Positions 23,261 to 33,329 of a DNA stretch of 64,000 nucleotides are shown in pieces. Both the position numbers and the translations under genes were made by a program. Numbering within the stretch: position 1 is the first letter of the stretch; the number at the start of each line of letters is the position of its first letter. The notes below the pieces were generated by a model. The model ran no database searches. It saw only the letters and a list, made by a program, of their open reading frames with translations, and was not told where the DNA came from. The stretch is from contig CM022303.1 in assembly GCA_011799875.1 (NCBI GenBank), positions 731,798,587 through 731,862,586 on the forward strand, read 5' to 3'. This DNA is from Thinopyrum elongatum. Taxonomy: Eukaryota > Streptophyta > Magnoliopsida > Poales > Poaceae.

Positions 23261-26200
23261 ATGGCCAACAACGATGAGGCCGGCGGTTCGGGCAAGGCAT
23301 TCTGGGAGCTGTCCCAGGAGATGGAGGAAGAACCTCACCGCTATGAGGACGCCGCGGAAGACACCGATCCCGACTACACAACCCCTAGTGGCGTCGGGGA
23401 TGACACCACTGATGGTGCCGCCGAGGATGGCACCACTGATGATGGCAGCGCACGCACAGATGGCAGCCAACCGAAGAGGCAACGGAAGGACCGGCGCCCG
23501 AACGTGCTCGGCACCGTCAAGGAAAAATTTACTGAAGTGTCCTCCAGTGGGCATCCAACGGCGCCCAAAGAATTAGTCAGTGGGTACTCGGGACAACTCG
23601 GGTGCATTCTCCAGAGCACCGTCTCGATCAACACCGAGAACCTAAGGCATCGTGACCGAGAGAATTTGCGCAACCTCCTCTTCACGAAGCTGCACGAACG
23701 ATACAAGTTCCCCGGTGACTTCGCAAACACACGCCTCTCAGGGAATAAAGTGAACAGTGCCGCCCTCACGAAGATGAGCACGGCCCTGGCTACTTGGAGA
23801 GCCGCGGTGAAGAGAAGGATTCTAAGAGGTGATAGTTATGAGAAGATCAAGGAGCCAAATCCTTCAATCAGCGAAGCTGACTACCAGGAGTTCAAGATCA
23901 AGTGCGAGAGCAACGCATCCGTGGAATCAAGTCAGTGGGGGAAACATATGCAGGACTTGAACTTAGGGGTCCACAAACTCGGTCCCGGCGGTTACAGAGT
24001 GGCGGAACCTATATGGGACAAGGAGGACGCGGAGCGTGCCGAGCAAGGCCTACCGCCCCTCTTCGATAAATACCGTGACAAGCAGACCAGGAACTATGTC
24101 AGGGCCCGGTACAAGGTGGACCCGATAACAAAGGAGCTTACCACGGATCCGAAGACCAAGGCGCTTGAGCTTGTTCTGGTAAGGAATACACCCCCGCGTA
24201 ATTAGCTCCATATGGTTTCATTCTAATTAATGAAGCCAAATTTCTAAATGGTTCACGTTCCTTCCGCAGGACACTGAAAGCAGTAGCGCGGGGTCGTCTT
24301 AGAGCTCCCCTTGGGACACCACTTTAAATAGGGCGTTGAACGTAATGAAACACAAGGATAAGTTCAGTAAGCCATCGTCAGCTGGTCGTGTGGCCGGCAA
24401 AGGCTTGTCCACAAAATGGTCGGAATACTATAACGCTGGGCGAAAGGAGAGAAGGACCAGCTCGGAAAGCCAGGAGCGCGAGGTTCAAGAACTCAAGGCA
24501 CAAGTGGCGCGGATTCTGGAGATAGTCGAAGAGCAAGTGCGAGACCAACTGGGAGCGACGATCACCGCCATTGTGCCTACCTTGATTGAGGGGCTGCAGG
24601 CGTGGATTGCGGGCGGCCAACAGGGGCCGCCCCCGATTCCCAGCTTCACGGGCAGCAACTCGCATAACGCGCCGGCGGCGGCATTGGTGTCTCCGGCGGA
24701 GGCGGCATTGGTGTCTCCGGCGTCGGCGCCGGCATTGGAGCTTAATGCACCCGGGTGTGGGAAGAATACGCTGGCCGGCACCTCGGCAGTAAGCGGCCCC
24801 TCCGTCACTTGCACGCCCGCCATTGGCGGTGCCTCGACATTAGCCGAGCTCGACGCCATCACGGTAACTAAGCCTCTCGGCCGATGACTTCATCTCCTTG
24901 CCTTTGACTAGGCATCCCTGACGCCCTACATGTTTTCGCAGGGCACCGCCGACATTCCATGCACTCTCCTGCACTTCGTGGACGGCGAGTTGATCGATGT
25001 CGCCAAGGCCAGAATCGTTCAACCGGGCAACCGCGTGTTCCACGGTAATCCGATGCCACCCACCATGTATAGGGTTCAACTGGTTCGGGTGCTGCGGGGC
25101 TGCGACGACTTGTTACCTCTGTATCGACCCCCTGGGGCCGACGAAGATGATGTGATGACCCTCAGCACCTGCATAAGCTGGTCCATGCTTTGGGCGAAGA
25201 GCCAGATTCGTTTGGGGGCGGGGGACACCACCCCACAGACAACACCGCCAGTCGTGCCGGCGCCAAGCCATGGCAAGACCGCCGCAACGCTATCGCCGTC
25301 AGCTGATCCGGACATGCATATGGCACAGGATCCAGACGACGACGACGGTACATTTACCAACGTCGATAAGTACTTCAACGAACATGGGTACGGTGACGAA
25401 TTCTTGGGGCCTCCTTCTCAAGAACCCAACCCTGCAAAAGACGATCGCGATCTAGCTAGTACCGCGGAGAAACCCAATTGCAACAGGCGTCGTCTGGCGT
25501 TCAGTTCTCAGGAGACGCCTCCAGCTGCCACCTTCACCGAGCCTCAGATAGCCGAGGTGCGAAATATTATCAGCCTCAACACACTCAAGAAGGTGGTCTC
25601 TGAGCAGAACTCGATCCCATTACAGCAGAAGAAGCAGAAGGGACGGAAAAGAAAAAATAACAAGGGTGCGAGCCAGCCGGCACCGAGTACGATCCGTGCT
25701 CAGGACGGGCCACCTTCACCTAAGGATATCTCGAGGAGGGTGCATGTGGCGGGTAGGCCGATGCTACCGACTAATCTGATCAATGCTGCAACCGGTGCTA
25801 TGCGGAGTCTGCATGACAGTGTTCTTTCTTTGGAGAAGCGGCGTCTCTCCGAGAATGATGTGGCATACCCGGTTTTCGCGGCCAAGGTGCCAGAGGGCAA
25901 GGGCTTTGTCGATAGCACCATCGGGGGTATGATTGTCCTGCGGTTTGATGACATCTTCGCTATGTTTAACCTTCATCCGCTGCACTACACCTTCATTCGG
26001 CTATTTTCGCTCAGTATGGAGATGCGGATCATTAGAGACAAGACCCCGGACATCGTGATAGTCGACCCCTTCTACATGCGTGCCAAGATCTTTGGCAGCG
26101 CTGGGGACCGGCAAGTCGCGAATTCATACCTCGAAGGTGTCATTCTGGCGAACCCAGATAAGGATAACTTCCTCGTGCCTTACTTTCCCGAGTAAGTCAT

Positions 26201-26852
26201 CCCCTCACCGCCCCGTAACATATGATTTCTTAGATTTCGATCGTTCTTTTTTTTTCTAATATTCCGTGTTTTGTGCAGTGACACACATTGCACACTCATC
26301 CTCTTAAGCCCGAAATATTCCATGGCCACGTATTTCGACTCGGACCGTCAGTCGAAGAAAGACTACACAAATATCAAGAAAGTTCTTGATGATGCTCTCC
26401 CCGGCTACGCCAAATCTGGAGGCACCTTCAGGAGGCCAATTTGTAGGTACGGCAAGCACGTGTTCACCCATGTAACGACGTTCCCCTGCATCAAGCAGCC
26501 GCCTGGCGGTCAGAAGGATGCCTACTACGCCCTCCATCACATACGGGCGATCGTACGGGACCATAATCACCTTCTGCTACCAACTAATCTCAAAGATTGG
26601 GCCGCACGCTTGTCGGCAATCCAGGACGCGGACATCAGACAAGAATTCTTTCGCATCCAGTCGAAGTTTGCGGAAATCATCCATCAAGATGTCCTTCGTA
26701 CCTCGGGGCAGTTCTACCTCAGATATCAACCGTCCAACAGTGAAATAGAAACAACGCTACAAATGCAGGCTGACAACGACCGCGATTTCATGGCCATCAC
26801 GATAGACGGCGGCTTCATCCACGCTCCGGTCCCTGAGTCGAGTCGAAAGTAA
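23261..26852 (+). pseudogene. TNP1-like protein fused to a Ulp1/C48-like domain, four exons
   Basis: Exons with consistent phases: 23261-24178, 24270-24863, 24942-26191 and 26279-26852, with GT...AG at every junction (GTAAGG, GTAACT, GTAAGT donors). They give about 1,110 residues. The N-terminal third is acidic, then reads NVLGTVKEKFTEV and a TNP1/Ptta-type region (LRNLLFTKLHERYKFPGD, NYVRARYKVDPITKEL). A coiled-coil (EVQELKAQVARILEIVEEQV) is followed by a Pro/Ala-rich linker. The C-terminus resembles Ulp1/SUMO proteases: FLVPYFPD-DTHCTLILLSP and MATYFDSD give the His and Asp, but the expected Cys position reads QKDAYYALHHIR. One in-frame TAG lies at 24300-24302 (codon 317). The protein probably binds the subterminal repeats. 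Confidence 0.8.
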
Positions 26853-27097
26853 TGATGCTATGTAGTTCTGAAATATCGATTAGCTCATGTTGTAATTAAA
26901 CTTTAATGAACTTGTATGTCTCTTTAGTTTGGACAGTCGTTCAACTTATATGTAATCGATGCTATTTATTAGTAGGACCATGAATCGTGCTATTAATGTG
27001 TTGCTTTTCTCTTCCGATCCTTTTGTTGCATACTTATATATTGCTTATGTATTGTCTATGAATTGCTACCAACGTTTTGTTTGTCTAGTGCATAGAG

Positions 27098-27349
27098 ATG
27101 CCGTCGTATGTCGTGTACAAGGGTAAGGTTCCCGGAGTCTACGACGACTGGGAGGAGTGTCAGAGACAGGTTCACCGTTTCAGCAGTAACAGTTACAAAG
27201 GGTACACCACTAGGGCGGAGGTGGAAGCTAGATACGCGCGCTATCTAGCGGTAGAGAGGAGGGAGCGGAGGAGGAACCGGATGAAGACCAGTTTCATCGC
27301 GATGATGCTCATCGTGACCGCAGCTCTCTTCTATGTGATGGTAGTTTAG
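27098..27349 (+). CDS. Small protein: RNase H1-type hybrid-binding domain plus membrane tail
   Basis: This 83-residue frame follows TTTGTTTGTCTAG, a good splice acceptor, and a short GTGCATAGAG leader. Residues 4-50 (YVVYKGKVPGVYDDWEECQR, later SYKGYTTRAEVEARY) match the N-terminal hybrid-binding domain of RNase H1, also known as the Cauli_VI/viroplasmin fold, including G-VPG-Y--W-EC-RQV. This fold binds RNA/DNA hybrids or double-stranded RNA. A basic patch (ERRERRRNRMK) leads into a 21-residue hydrophobic segment to the C-terminus (SFIAMMLIVTAALFYVMVV), predicting a tail-anchored membrane protein. No RNase H catalytic domain follows. It is the third gene of the CACTA element and may instead be a last exon of a longer transcript. 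Confidence 0.7.
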   Translation: MPSYVVYKGKVPGVYDDWEECQRQVHRFSSNSYKGYTTRAEVEARYARYLAVERRERRRNRMKTSFIAMMLIVTAALFYVMVV

Positions 27350-27594
27350 ATGATCGATATCGACTTGTAATGTGAAGACAAACTCGCTACTCGCGGTCTC
27401 GAGACTTGTAATGTTCTAACTTTGTTCGGTATTTTGAATTCGGAGACTAATATGATGAATTGTATTCGGAGACTAATCTTCTATTGTATTCGATAAATCT
27501 GCTGTTTATATGTTGTGCTGTTTATATTCTGTGCAGTAATATATTTTGTAACCTGTGCAAATATCAAGAAAAAAAATAATTCCTAATATTCATA

Positions 27595-27900
27595 GTAGTG
27601 GCGCATCATATTGCACTTTAGTGGCGCACTGAAATAAACACACCAGTGACGCATTATCTAAAAGTGCGCCATTAGTAACCCAGAGCACAAGGTAAATATG
27701 GCCCCCTGGGAGGCATAGTAATGGCGCACTGGTGGACATAGTAATGGCGCACTATGTGGTGCGCCACTATTATCTTGGATACTAGTGGCGCACCAGAGGT
27801 GCGCCATTACTATTTGTTACTAGTGGCGTGTTAATAGTGGCGCACCTGTAGTGCGCCATTAACAGCAAAAACAGGTGCGCCACTAACAGCCCTTTTTCTA
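27595..27900. repeat. Right subterminal repeat array of the CACTA element
   Basis: Repeated AGTGGCGCA / TGCGCCA(C/T)TA units in both orientations, mirroring the array at the left end, run up to the terminal TTTTTCTAGTAGTG. Confidence 0.9.
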
Positions 27901-27989
27901 GTAGTGGGAGTCTCACGTGGAGCTATGTTTGATCACTGTGTATGGGTCTAATTTCATTGTTCGGTGGCAACGCACGGGCATCCAGCTAG

Positions 27990-28600
27990 TAAGTTGGCTA
28001 AACGTAACTCGCCGGGGTGCAAAAAATGTTGTTTTTGTTACCAGAAGGAAATGGTGCAACATTTTTTTCTTTCCTGAACCGTACAGCCTTTAATCTGCCC
28101 CCGCCGACTGGCATACCAAATTTGTTCGGGAACTGGTTAGCGGGCATTCACCCCAAGTTTAAGGGACATATCCGGCTGGGAGTTTGTGCTTTACTTAGGG
28201 CAATTTGAAATTGCGGGAATGATAATATTTTTAATAGGACAACTGTTTCAATTTTCTGCTAGGTCATTTTCAGGGCTACAACGTCAATCCATACGTAGTC
28301 ATTACATCAGCGTGTGGATGCTCAGGGGCATATGGCCTTTGGGTGCAGTCATTTGGAGATGGTAGCATAGGATTTGTTCAACCGTTTTGGCTGGTGAGTC
28401 AGTAAATGGTTACGTGTGTAGTGATTTAATTCTGTTATTGACCGATTGTGGCTTTCATTTTTTGTCCTGAAGATGTAAGCCTTTGACCGAACCTCATTAA
28501 CAAACATCACGTCTCGGTGTCGCCTATATATGATCTTGTACGGCACTCTTCATTGTAACAGTGTGCATTGTAGACACGGAGGCTGAAAGTTGAGTTCTTT
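27990..28600 (+). pseudogene. LINE 3' portion (C-terminal zinc-finger region)
   Basis: The frame continues from 11664 with KLAKRNSPGCKKCCFCYQKE, the Cys-rich zinc-finger block (zf-RVT) at the C-terminus of plant LINE polyproteins. It is followed after a stop by FGNWLAGIHPKFKGHIRLG and VCALLRAI. Further stops occur downstream. The true 3' end and poly(A) tail were not found; the boundary near 28600 is approximate. A TTCTTTAGTTTATACTACTAAAG stretch near 28595 might be another Helitron start. Confidence 0.8.
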
Positions 28601-29186
28601 AGTTTATACTACTAAAGCCCAACGGGAGAAAAAATCACATCCTAAAATAGAAATGACTCAAGTGTCCCATCCACACAGGTCCATCCATGTTGGCATATGT
28701 AGCTACTTATACTCATTTTATGTGTTCTATACTTGCAATGAATGATAGCTAAAATGTCAATTTAAAACCTATTAGCCGCAACATTCTAATGACATGTAGA
28801 AAATAAAAAATAGGTAAACACTCGTGCTGGAATCTACCTAAATGATAAAAAAATAAGCATTAGCATATATACTTTAAAAATTGAAAAATAAAATTTCTGA
28901 AACACACATACTTTGCTATATTTATTTGCATGAAATTTAGTTTAAAATCGAGTAGTTTGTGTCACACCCCTGAGGAACTCTCAGTCCGACTCCACGTGCA
29001 TTAGTGATGGGCGCAAACAGATCGAACAAGGCGGGCTTCTTCCCACGTCCAAGAGAAGAGCATGTCGATGATGGGCGCCGGCTGGTCGACATGGTAAGAC
29101 ATGAGGTCTAGTTGTGCACCACATGCACCTTGTCCACGTCCTCCATGGGACGGCCGTCCAGCACCCACCAACCCACACATACTCCT
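28601..29186. other. Intergenic sequence, nothing recognised
   Basis: AT-rich sequence with no coding signal, then a GC-richer stretch from 28970. AAAGCCCAACGGGAGAAAAA (28613 onward) resembles Helitron-border sequence but lacks a clear terminus. Confidence 0.3.
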
Positions 29187-29259
29187 CCTACTATGTGCCC
29201 GTGCATTGCAACGGGAGAAACAATGGTAAAAAAAATTCATGGATGTGCAGTGGACATGA

Positions 29260-30430
29260 TGAGAACTTGTACTACTTGCGCTCCATCATTAATCAATTTG
29301 CACTATCATAATAAAATGTGCCAGAACCTTTAGCATCAGCAGCGGCGTAGCATTAATCATTCTAGCCAAAATTCATCCAGTTACAGATGGTTTTGATTTC
29401 CAAAACATGAATATAAAATTCGACTGAAGAGAATTATGTTTTCTTGGTGTATATATTTCATCTGCGTCCCCATAATCAAAATATACTACAGATTTTCAGT
29501 CAAAAAACATTGATTCATTGTTTAAATAAAACCTATTTCGAGTGTTTAAATAAAACTGTTGATTCAAAGTTGTGTCTGTCTGTGAGTTTGGAGCCATGCT
29601 CTTACGTATTTCCAAGTAGTAATCATTTTTGTGCAACTATGTGATGATAGTAGAAAATGAAAAACATGCCAAATCTGGGTTAGAAGAGTTCAGGAAGGCA
29701 CCTGTCAATAGCAGTGGACCATTTACTGTCGATAAAATCTGAAGCGGTTACCACTTACCACAGTCTGCATTGCAGACTTCCCTCATCAACTCCATTGCAA
29801 CTCCTGCAGTGATAACCAGAAATATTAATATAAATAATTAAAATGCGGACAGAGCATACATCATGCGTCAATCATGAACATTTTGTTGCCAGAAAATCAT
29901 GTATTGCTGTACTCAAGGCAATTATATGCTAGGTCTCCCACTCAAGAATGTACGCCCTCCGTTCCTAAATATTTGTCTTTCTAGAGATTTCAACAAGTGA
30001 CTACATACGGCAAAATGAGCGAATCTACACTCTAAAATATGTCTATATACATTCGTATGTAGTAGTCCATTTGAAATCTCTAGAAAGACAAATATTTAGA
30101 AACGGAGGGAGTAGCTGCCAATTGCCACTGACAACTGCAAGTATCTGGTAGTTGTGCATCGTAAGATTCTTCTCGAAAAGAATTACTCAACGCAAGCTAT
30201 ATTCAAATTGAAGTTACTGAGATGGATTACGCAAGTATCCGGTAGTTGCACTATCCATGTATTGCATTCATAATATTTTTGAAGTTACTGAGATGGATTA
30301 TGCAAAACTCATCTCTATCCATGTTATCTTAGAGAAATTCTAGCAGAACTTGTGTTACTTCCGCTGCATCATCAATCAATTTGCACTATCATAAGAAATA
30401 ATACGTGTCACAGTCTTTGGCATGAACCTC
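29260..30430. repeat. Diverged direct duplication inside the probable Helitron
   Basis: The segment near 29262-29345 (AATCAATTTGCACTATCATAA and flanks) is repeated near 30338-30425 with substitutions. Between them, AGTTACTGAGATGGATTA occurs twice (30213 and 30284). This is local duplication without coding content. Confidence 0.6.
29953..30111. mobile_element. Stowaway MITE, 159 bp
   Basis: Inverted termini begin (C)GCCCTCCGTTCCTAAATATT and end with AAACGGAGGGAG, flanked by TA on both sides (29951-29952 and 30112-30113). The arms pair over about 45 bases, including TTTGTCTTTCTAGAGATTTCA. The pattern fits the common Triticeae Stowaway families derived from Tc1/Mariner elements. Confidence 0.95.
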
Positions 30431-30939
30431 GCTGAACTACAATGCTCTTATACTCTCTACTCTCTGTTCAATACTTGTCTCTTTTTTCTTATCTAGATTG
30501 AACAAGAAATGTCATCGTGGTGATAAACATTTATGCTAGAGCCGCAAAAATTAATATCTATATCTTTTTGTCTATCTACAATGCAATATTACGAATGGCA
30601 TAACTTCAAAAATTAAACAACGACAATTAAGTAGACACATCCTCTGTCCAAAATATAATGATGTTTCAAGTTAAAATCTAGGGACGAAGGTCCTGCCTGA
30701 AGAACTGTCATCACAAGTTCAGCAAACATACCATACATAGTGTACCTGCACACCACGCACTTGCACCACACACAGACCTCCATACACAACAAGCAGACCA
30801 CGCCAGACAGCACGCACGCAGACCACGCATCACGCAAGCAGCCAGCCGTACACGGCCACCCAACAACGCACAACACATACAACCCGTACATCGGCATCGT
30901 GGACCTGACCCTGTGTACCTCGGCTGTCCTCCCCAACAG

Positions 30940-31175
30940 CGGGGAACTACACCATCGAGGGCTCCCGCGCGGTCACCCGGCTCGAACGGGTTGGCCTCCG
31001 GGCAGTCACCGTGCTCCTCAAAGGCAACGAGGAAGCGTCACACGAGAGTGTCCAGGGACTCTCCACATCTTCTTCAGCAGGTGTTGGCGGCGAACAGGCA
31101 CATGCACCTGAGTCTTGTCGAACTGGTCGGAGAACAGGAGGAACTCCAGCACGTACACGTGCGCCGCTGCACCGC
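30940..31175 (-). pseudogene. Captured fragment of an ALOG-domain (LSH/G1-like) gene
   Basis: On the minus strand, AHVYVLEFLLFSDQFDKTQVHV matches in spacing the AHVLEFLRYLDQFGKTKVH core of ALOG (DUF640) transcription factors. After a frameshift, SLDTLV-RFLVAFEEHGDCPEANPF matches the next block (SLDALVGRLRAAFEE-GG-PEANPF). ALOG proteins are plant nuclear regulators of organ growth and inflorescence form. The fragment lacks the start and the rest of the domain and has at least one frameshift and a stop. It lies between Helitron borders, so transduplication is the likely origin. Confidence 0.7.
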
Positions 31176-31468
31176 GTACGCCGCCTCGCCCTAAAGCTGC
31201 TTCAGCTACGCTCATTAAGTACATCCACTCCCCATGTCCACCATCGCCATCTGCGCCCGCGAATCTGACGTCTCCACTCCCTACCTTCCTCCTGGCGCCC
31301 TCAATCCCTTTGCGGGGCTTGCTTTCACATCTCGCTCCGGCTGCCCGGCAACACCACCTTCTCCATGTATTGATTTCCACCTTGGTACCAAGAAAAATCA
31401 AAGACGTATATAAATTGGGAGGATTGTGTGTAAAAAACCGAGGTGGGACCACTGATTACGAGTCGAAG

Positions 31469-31578
31469 GACTAGTCGAGACTAGTCGATGGACTAGTCTA
31501 TGAGTCGCAACTGTGGTGCGAATCTCGTGTAAACTAATTCAATGAGTCGAGCGGTCGAGAGACTAGTCTGGACTAGTC
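31469..31578. repeat. Cluster of five GACTAGTC palindromes
   Basis: GACTAGTC occurs at 31469, 31479, 31491, 31561 and 31571 with GAGTCG-type half sites between. A related stretch (GACTAGTCTAGCACTAG, then TTAGTCTATGAGTCTCAAC) is seen at 39187-39241, beyond the next Helitron. Confidence 0.85.
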
Positions 31579-31789
31579 CTGCTCTCTGAGTCGCTCGACT
31601 CAAAAAAATTTTTGGGAGGGGAAAATTGGAGAGCGAGCTAGGAGAACGAGCCGCCTGGACGAGGCCACTGCCAGCACCTACTGACCCGCCGCCAGGACGG
31701 CGGATGGCGAAGCAAGGCGTGGTAGCCGGCCAGAGCTCGTGCTCGGGCGGCGGCCATGGCCATGCCCCGTGGGCGCGCGCGGCCCTGTG

Positions 31790-31825
<36 letters not shown>

Positions 31826-31830
31826 GAGGC
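31790..31830 (+). repeat. (GA)n microsatellite
   Basis: A run of about 16 GA dinucleotides in GC-rich sequence of the probable Helitron cargo. Confidence 0.9.
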
Positions 31831-33105
31831 ACGGCGGTGGTCGGCGGGCTCGCTGGCGGCAGCGGTCGGAGGCGCGGGTCGCGCGCGTGCGTGCTTTTGT
31901 GCGTGATGGCGCAGGCGGCGGCGACGGGATCAATCGGGAGCTAGGGTCACAGTGGCTGGGATGGGAAGTGGGCTAAGTAAGCTGGCTACTTGGGCCCAAA
32001 TGTGCGAGCTGGGGGGTGGCGTGCTGAGCGGCACTGGGCTGGGCCTGGCGAGCGTTGGCTAGCACTGCTGGTTTTATTGTATACTAGTACAAATGCCCGT
32101 GCGTTGCACCGAGCGAAAAATTAAAACCTGCTCCACGTGCCATTATGCAACACTTCTTTAATTTAATTTTTGCAAATGTCAAAAAGAAGACTACACTGAG
32201 TATTTTTTTTCGGACCATGAAATTTGGACGTACCCTAACAATGTTGGTCGTGATCTATTTCAGTTCTGCGCTTTCATTTCATCTGATGAAAGAGTACTTG
32301 TGTATGGAATAGTCTTCAATCAATTTTTTTTTTGTTGTTTAGAAAACATGAATATTTTTTGAGAAGTTTTTTTAAGTAAAAATTCGAGAATATTTTTTGA
32401 AAGGGAATCATTTTTATGGTCTCGAACATTTTTTTGACATATTATATTTCATTTGTAATTTTTCTTGATTTTTTTTTTGTGCTTATACATACCGCAAGCA
32501 GTTTAGCAGGCTACAATGTGAAGCCCAAAGCGGGAGAGCACTTGGAGCAGCCTTCAACAGTTAGCTTATCCCCTGCTCGGCTGCTCCTTCAGTTCGCTTA
32601 TCCCCTGCTCGGCTGCTCCCGACCTAGCTGCTGCAGCGACGGGTGCGGCGGCGCCGCGGCCGACGGCACCACCAGTACTGCAGGGCACCAGCCACCAGCA
32701 AGCAAGTCTCCGGCCCTCCGCTGGTCCCAGCCTCCCAGGTCCGTGCCCTCTGGTGCTCCGCAACTCTCAGCTGCTTGCGCTCGGCCTCTGCCCCGGCGCC
32801 CCCGCAGGCCTCCCCCTCCGAGCCGGCAAACAGCCGAGCCGTCTCTTCCGGGAGGTCGCGCATCGGAAGAAGGCCGTCTCCCCCAAGATTTGTTGGCGCC
32901 GCCTCCTCGCAGCGCCGCTCTTCTTGTTCCTCTCACTACTCTTCCTCTTGTGGTTTCTCTTGAGCACACACACACGTACAAGGAGAGCCCCAAGGTCTTT
33001 GCGCTGAGGCATTCTTCCTCGTGGGTACAAGCGCTACATTGTTTTTCCCAGCCCTCACGGCTCCACTTTCTCATTCATCTGATCATCTTAAATACCAGTA
33101 CAAAG

Positions 33106-33314
33106 TGTAGAAGACGAGAGAGAGAGATATGCAACGCTCACTGTATTCAATATCCAGGTGTTGCTTAAGTACAGAGATCAACCTCCTAACCGACTCCCTA
33201 ACTATCTCCTATATACAAGCTAGACATGGAGAAAGAGGGGATCGTGAGAGACAAAACCGGAGGCCACGCCCGTAGGCTTACAACGTTACAGAAGAATCAG
33301 TCATCACTTCAACA
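33106..33314 (-). repeat. 3' LTR of the young copia
   Basis: Plus-strand TGTAGAAGACGAG ... CACTTCAACA; identical to the other LTR except for one base. It is adjacent to the C-rich polypurine complement and the target duplication CAAAG. Confidence 0.95.
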
Positions 33315-33329
33315 CCCCCCCGCAGTCTG

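Larger units (their letters stand above)
15441..27906 (+). mobile_element. Full-length 12.5-kb CACTA element
   Basis: Terminal inverted repeats start CACTACTAGAAAAA at 15441 and end TTTTTCTAGTAGTG at 27906. GGA flanks both sides (15438-15440 and 27907-27909), the 3-bp duplication expected for CACTA elements. Both ends carry arrays of GGCGCACC/GGTGCGCC subterminal repeats, and a third array lies inside at 20295-20515. Coding content in order: TNP2-type transposase, a TNP1-like/Ulp1-like four-exon gene, and a small hybrid-binding-domain protein. Three in-frame stops suggest this copy is not autonomous, though it is structurally complete. Confidence 0.95.
11665..27989 (+). mobile_element. Helitron interrupting the LINE; contains a full CACTA element
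   Basis: The 5' end TCTCTACTATTAAAGG at 11665 matches the canonical plant Helitron start, and the 3' end is CAACGCACGGGCATCCAGCTAG at 27989. Insertion is between A (11664) and T (27990), as expected. Removing it rejoins ACTAAAGA to TAAGTTGG and restores the LINE residues LTKD-KLAKRN in frame, which fixes both borders. Without the nested CACTA element and its 3-bp duplication it would be about 3.86 kb. It has no Rep/helicase sequence, so it is non-autonomous. Its cargo at 11700-15440 was not identified. Confidence 0.85.
29187..32093 (-). mobile_element. Probable decayed Helitron with captured gene fragments
   Basis: GTGCCCGTGCATTGCAACGGGAG near 29195 is the 3'-terminal motif shared by the other minus-strand Helitrons here, but the CTRR end is not preserved. 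The other border would be the GGTTTTATTGTATA stretch ending at 32093, which looks like a degraded Helitron 5' end abutting the next Helitron. It carries an ALOG fragment, a Stowaway MITE and microsatellites. The borders are tentative. Confidence 0.4.

Noticed and set aside
5529..27906. Pairing the CACTA terminus at 5529 with the one at 27906 as one giant element
   Set aside because: Flanking triplets differ (GTG against GGA), the subterminal motifs differ, and 15441 is a better partner with matching GGA.
32416..33168. 250-codon frame as a protein-coding gene
   Set aside because: It crosses the copia LTR and target duplication and is low-complexity; Helitron cargo explains it better.
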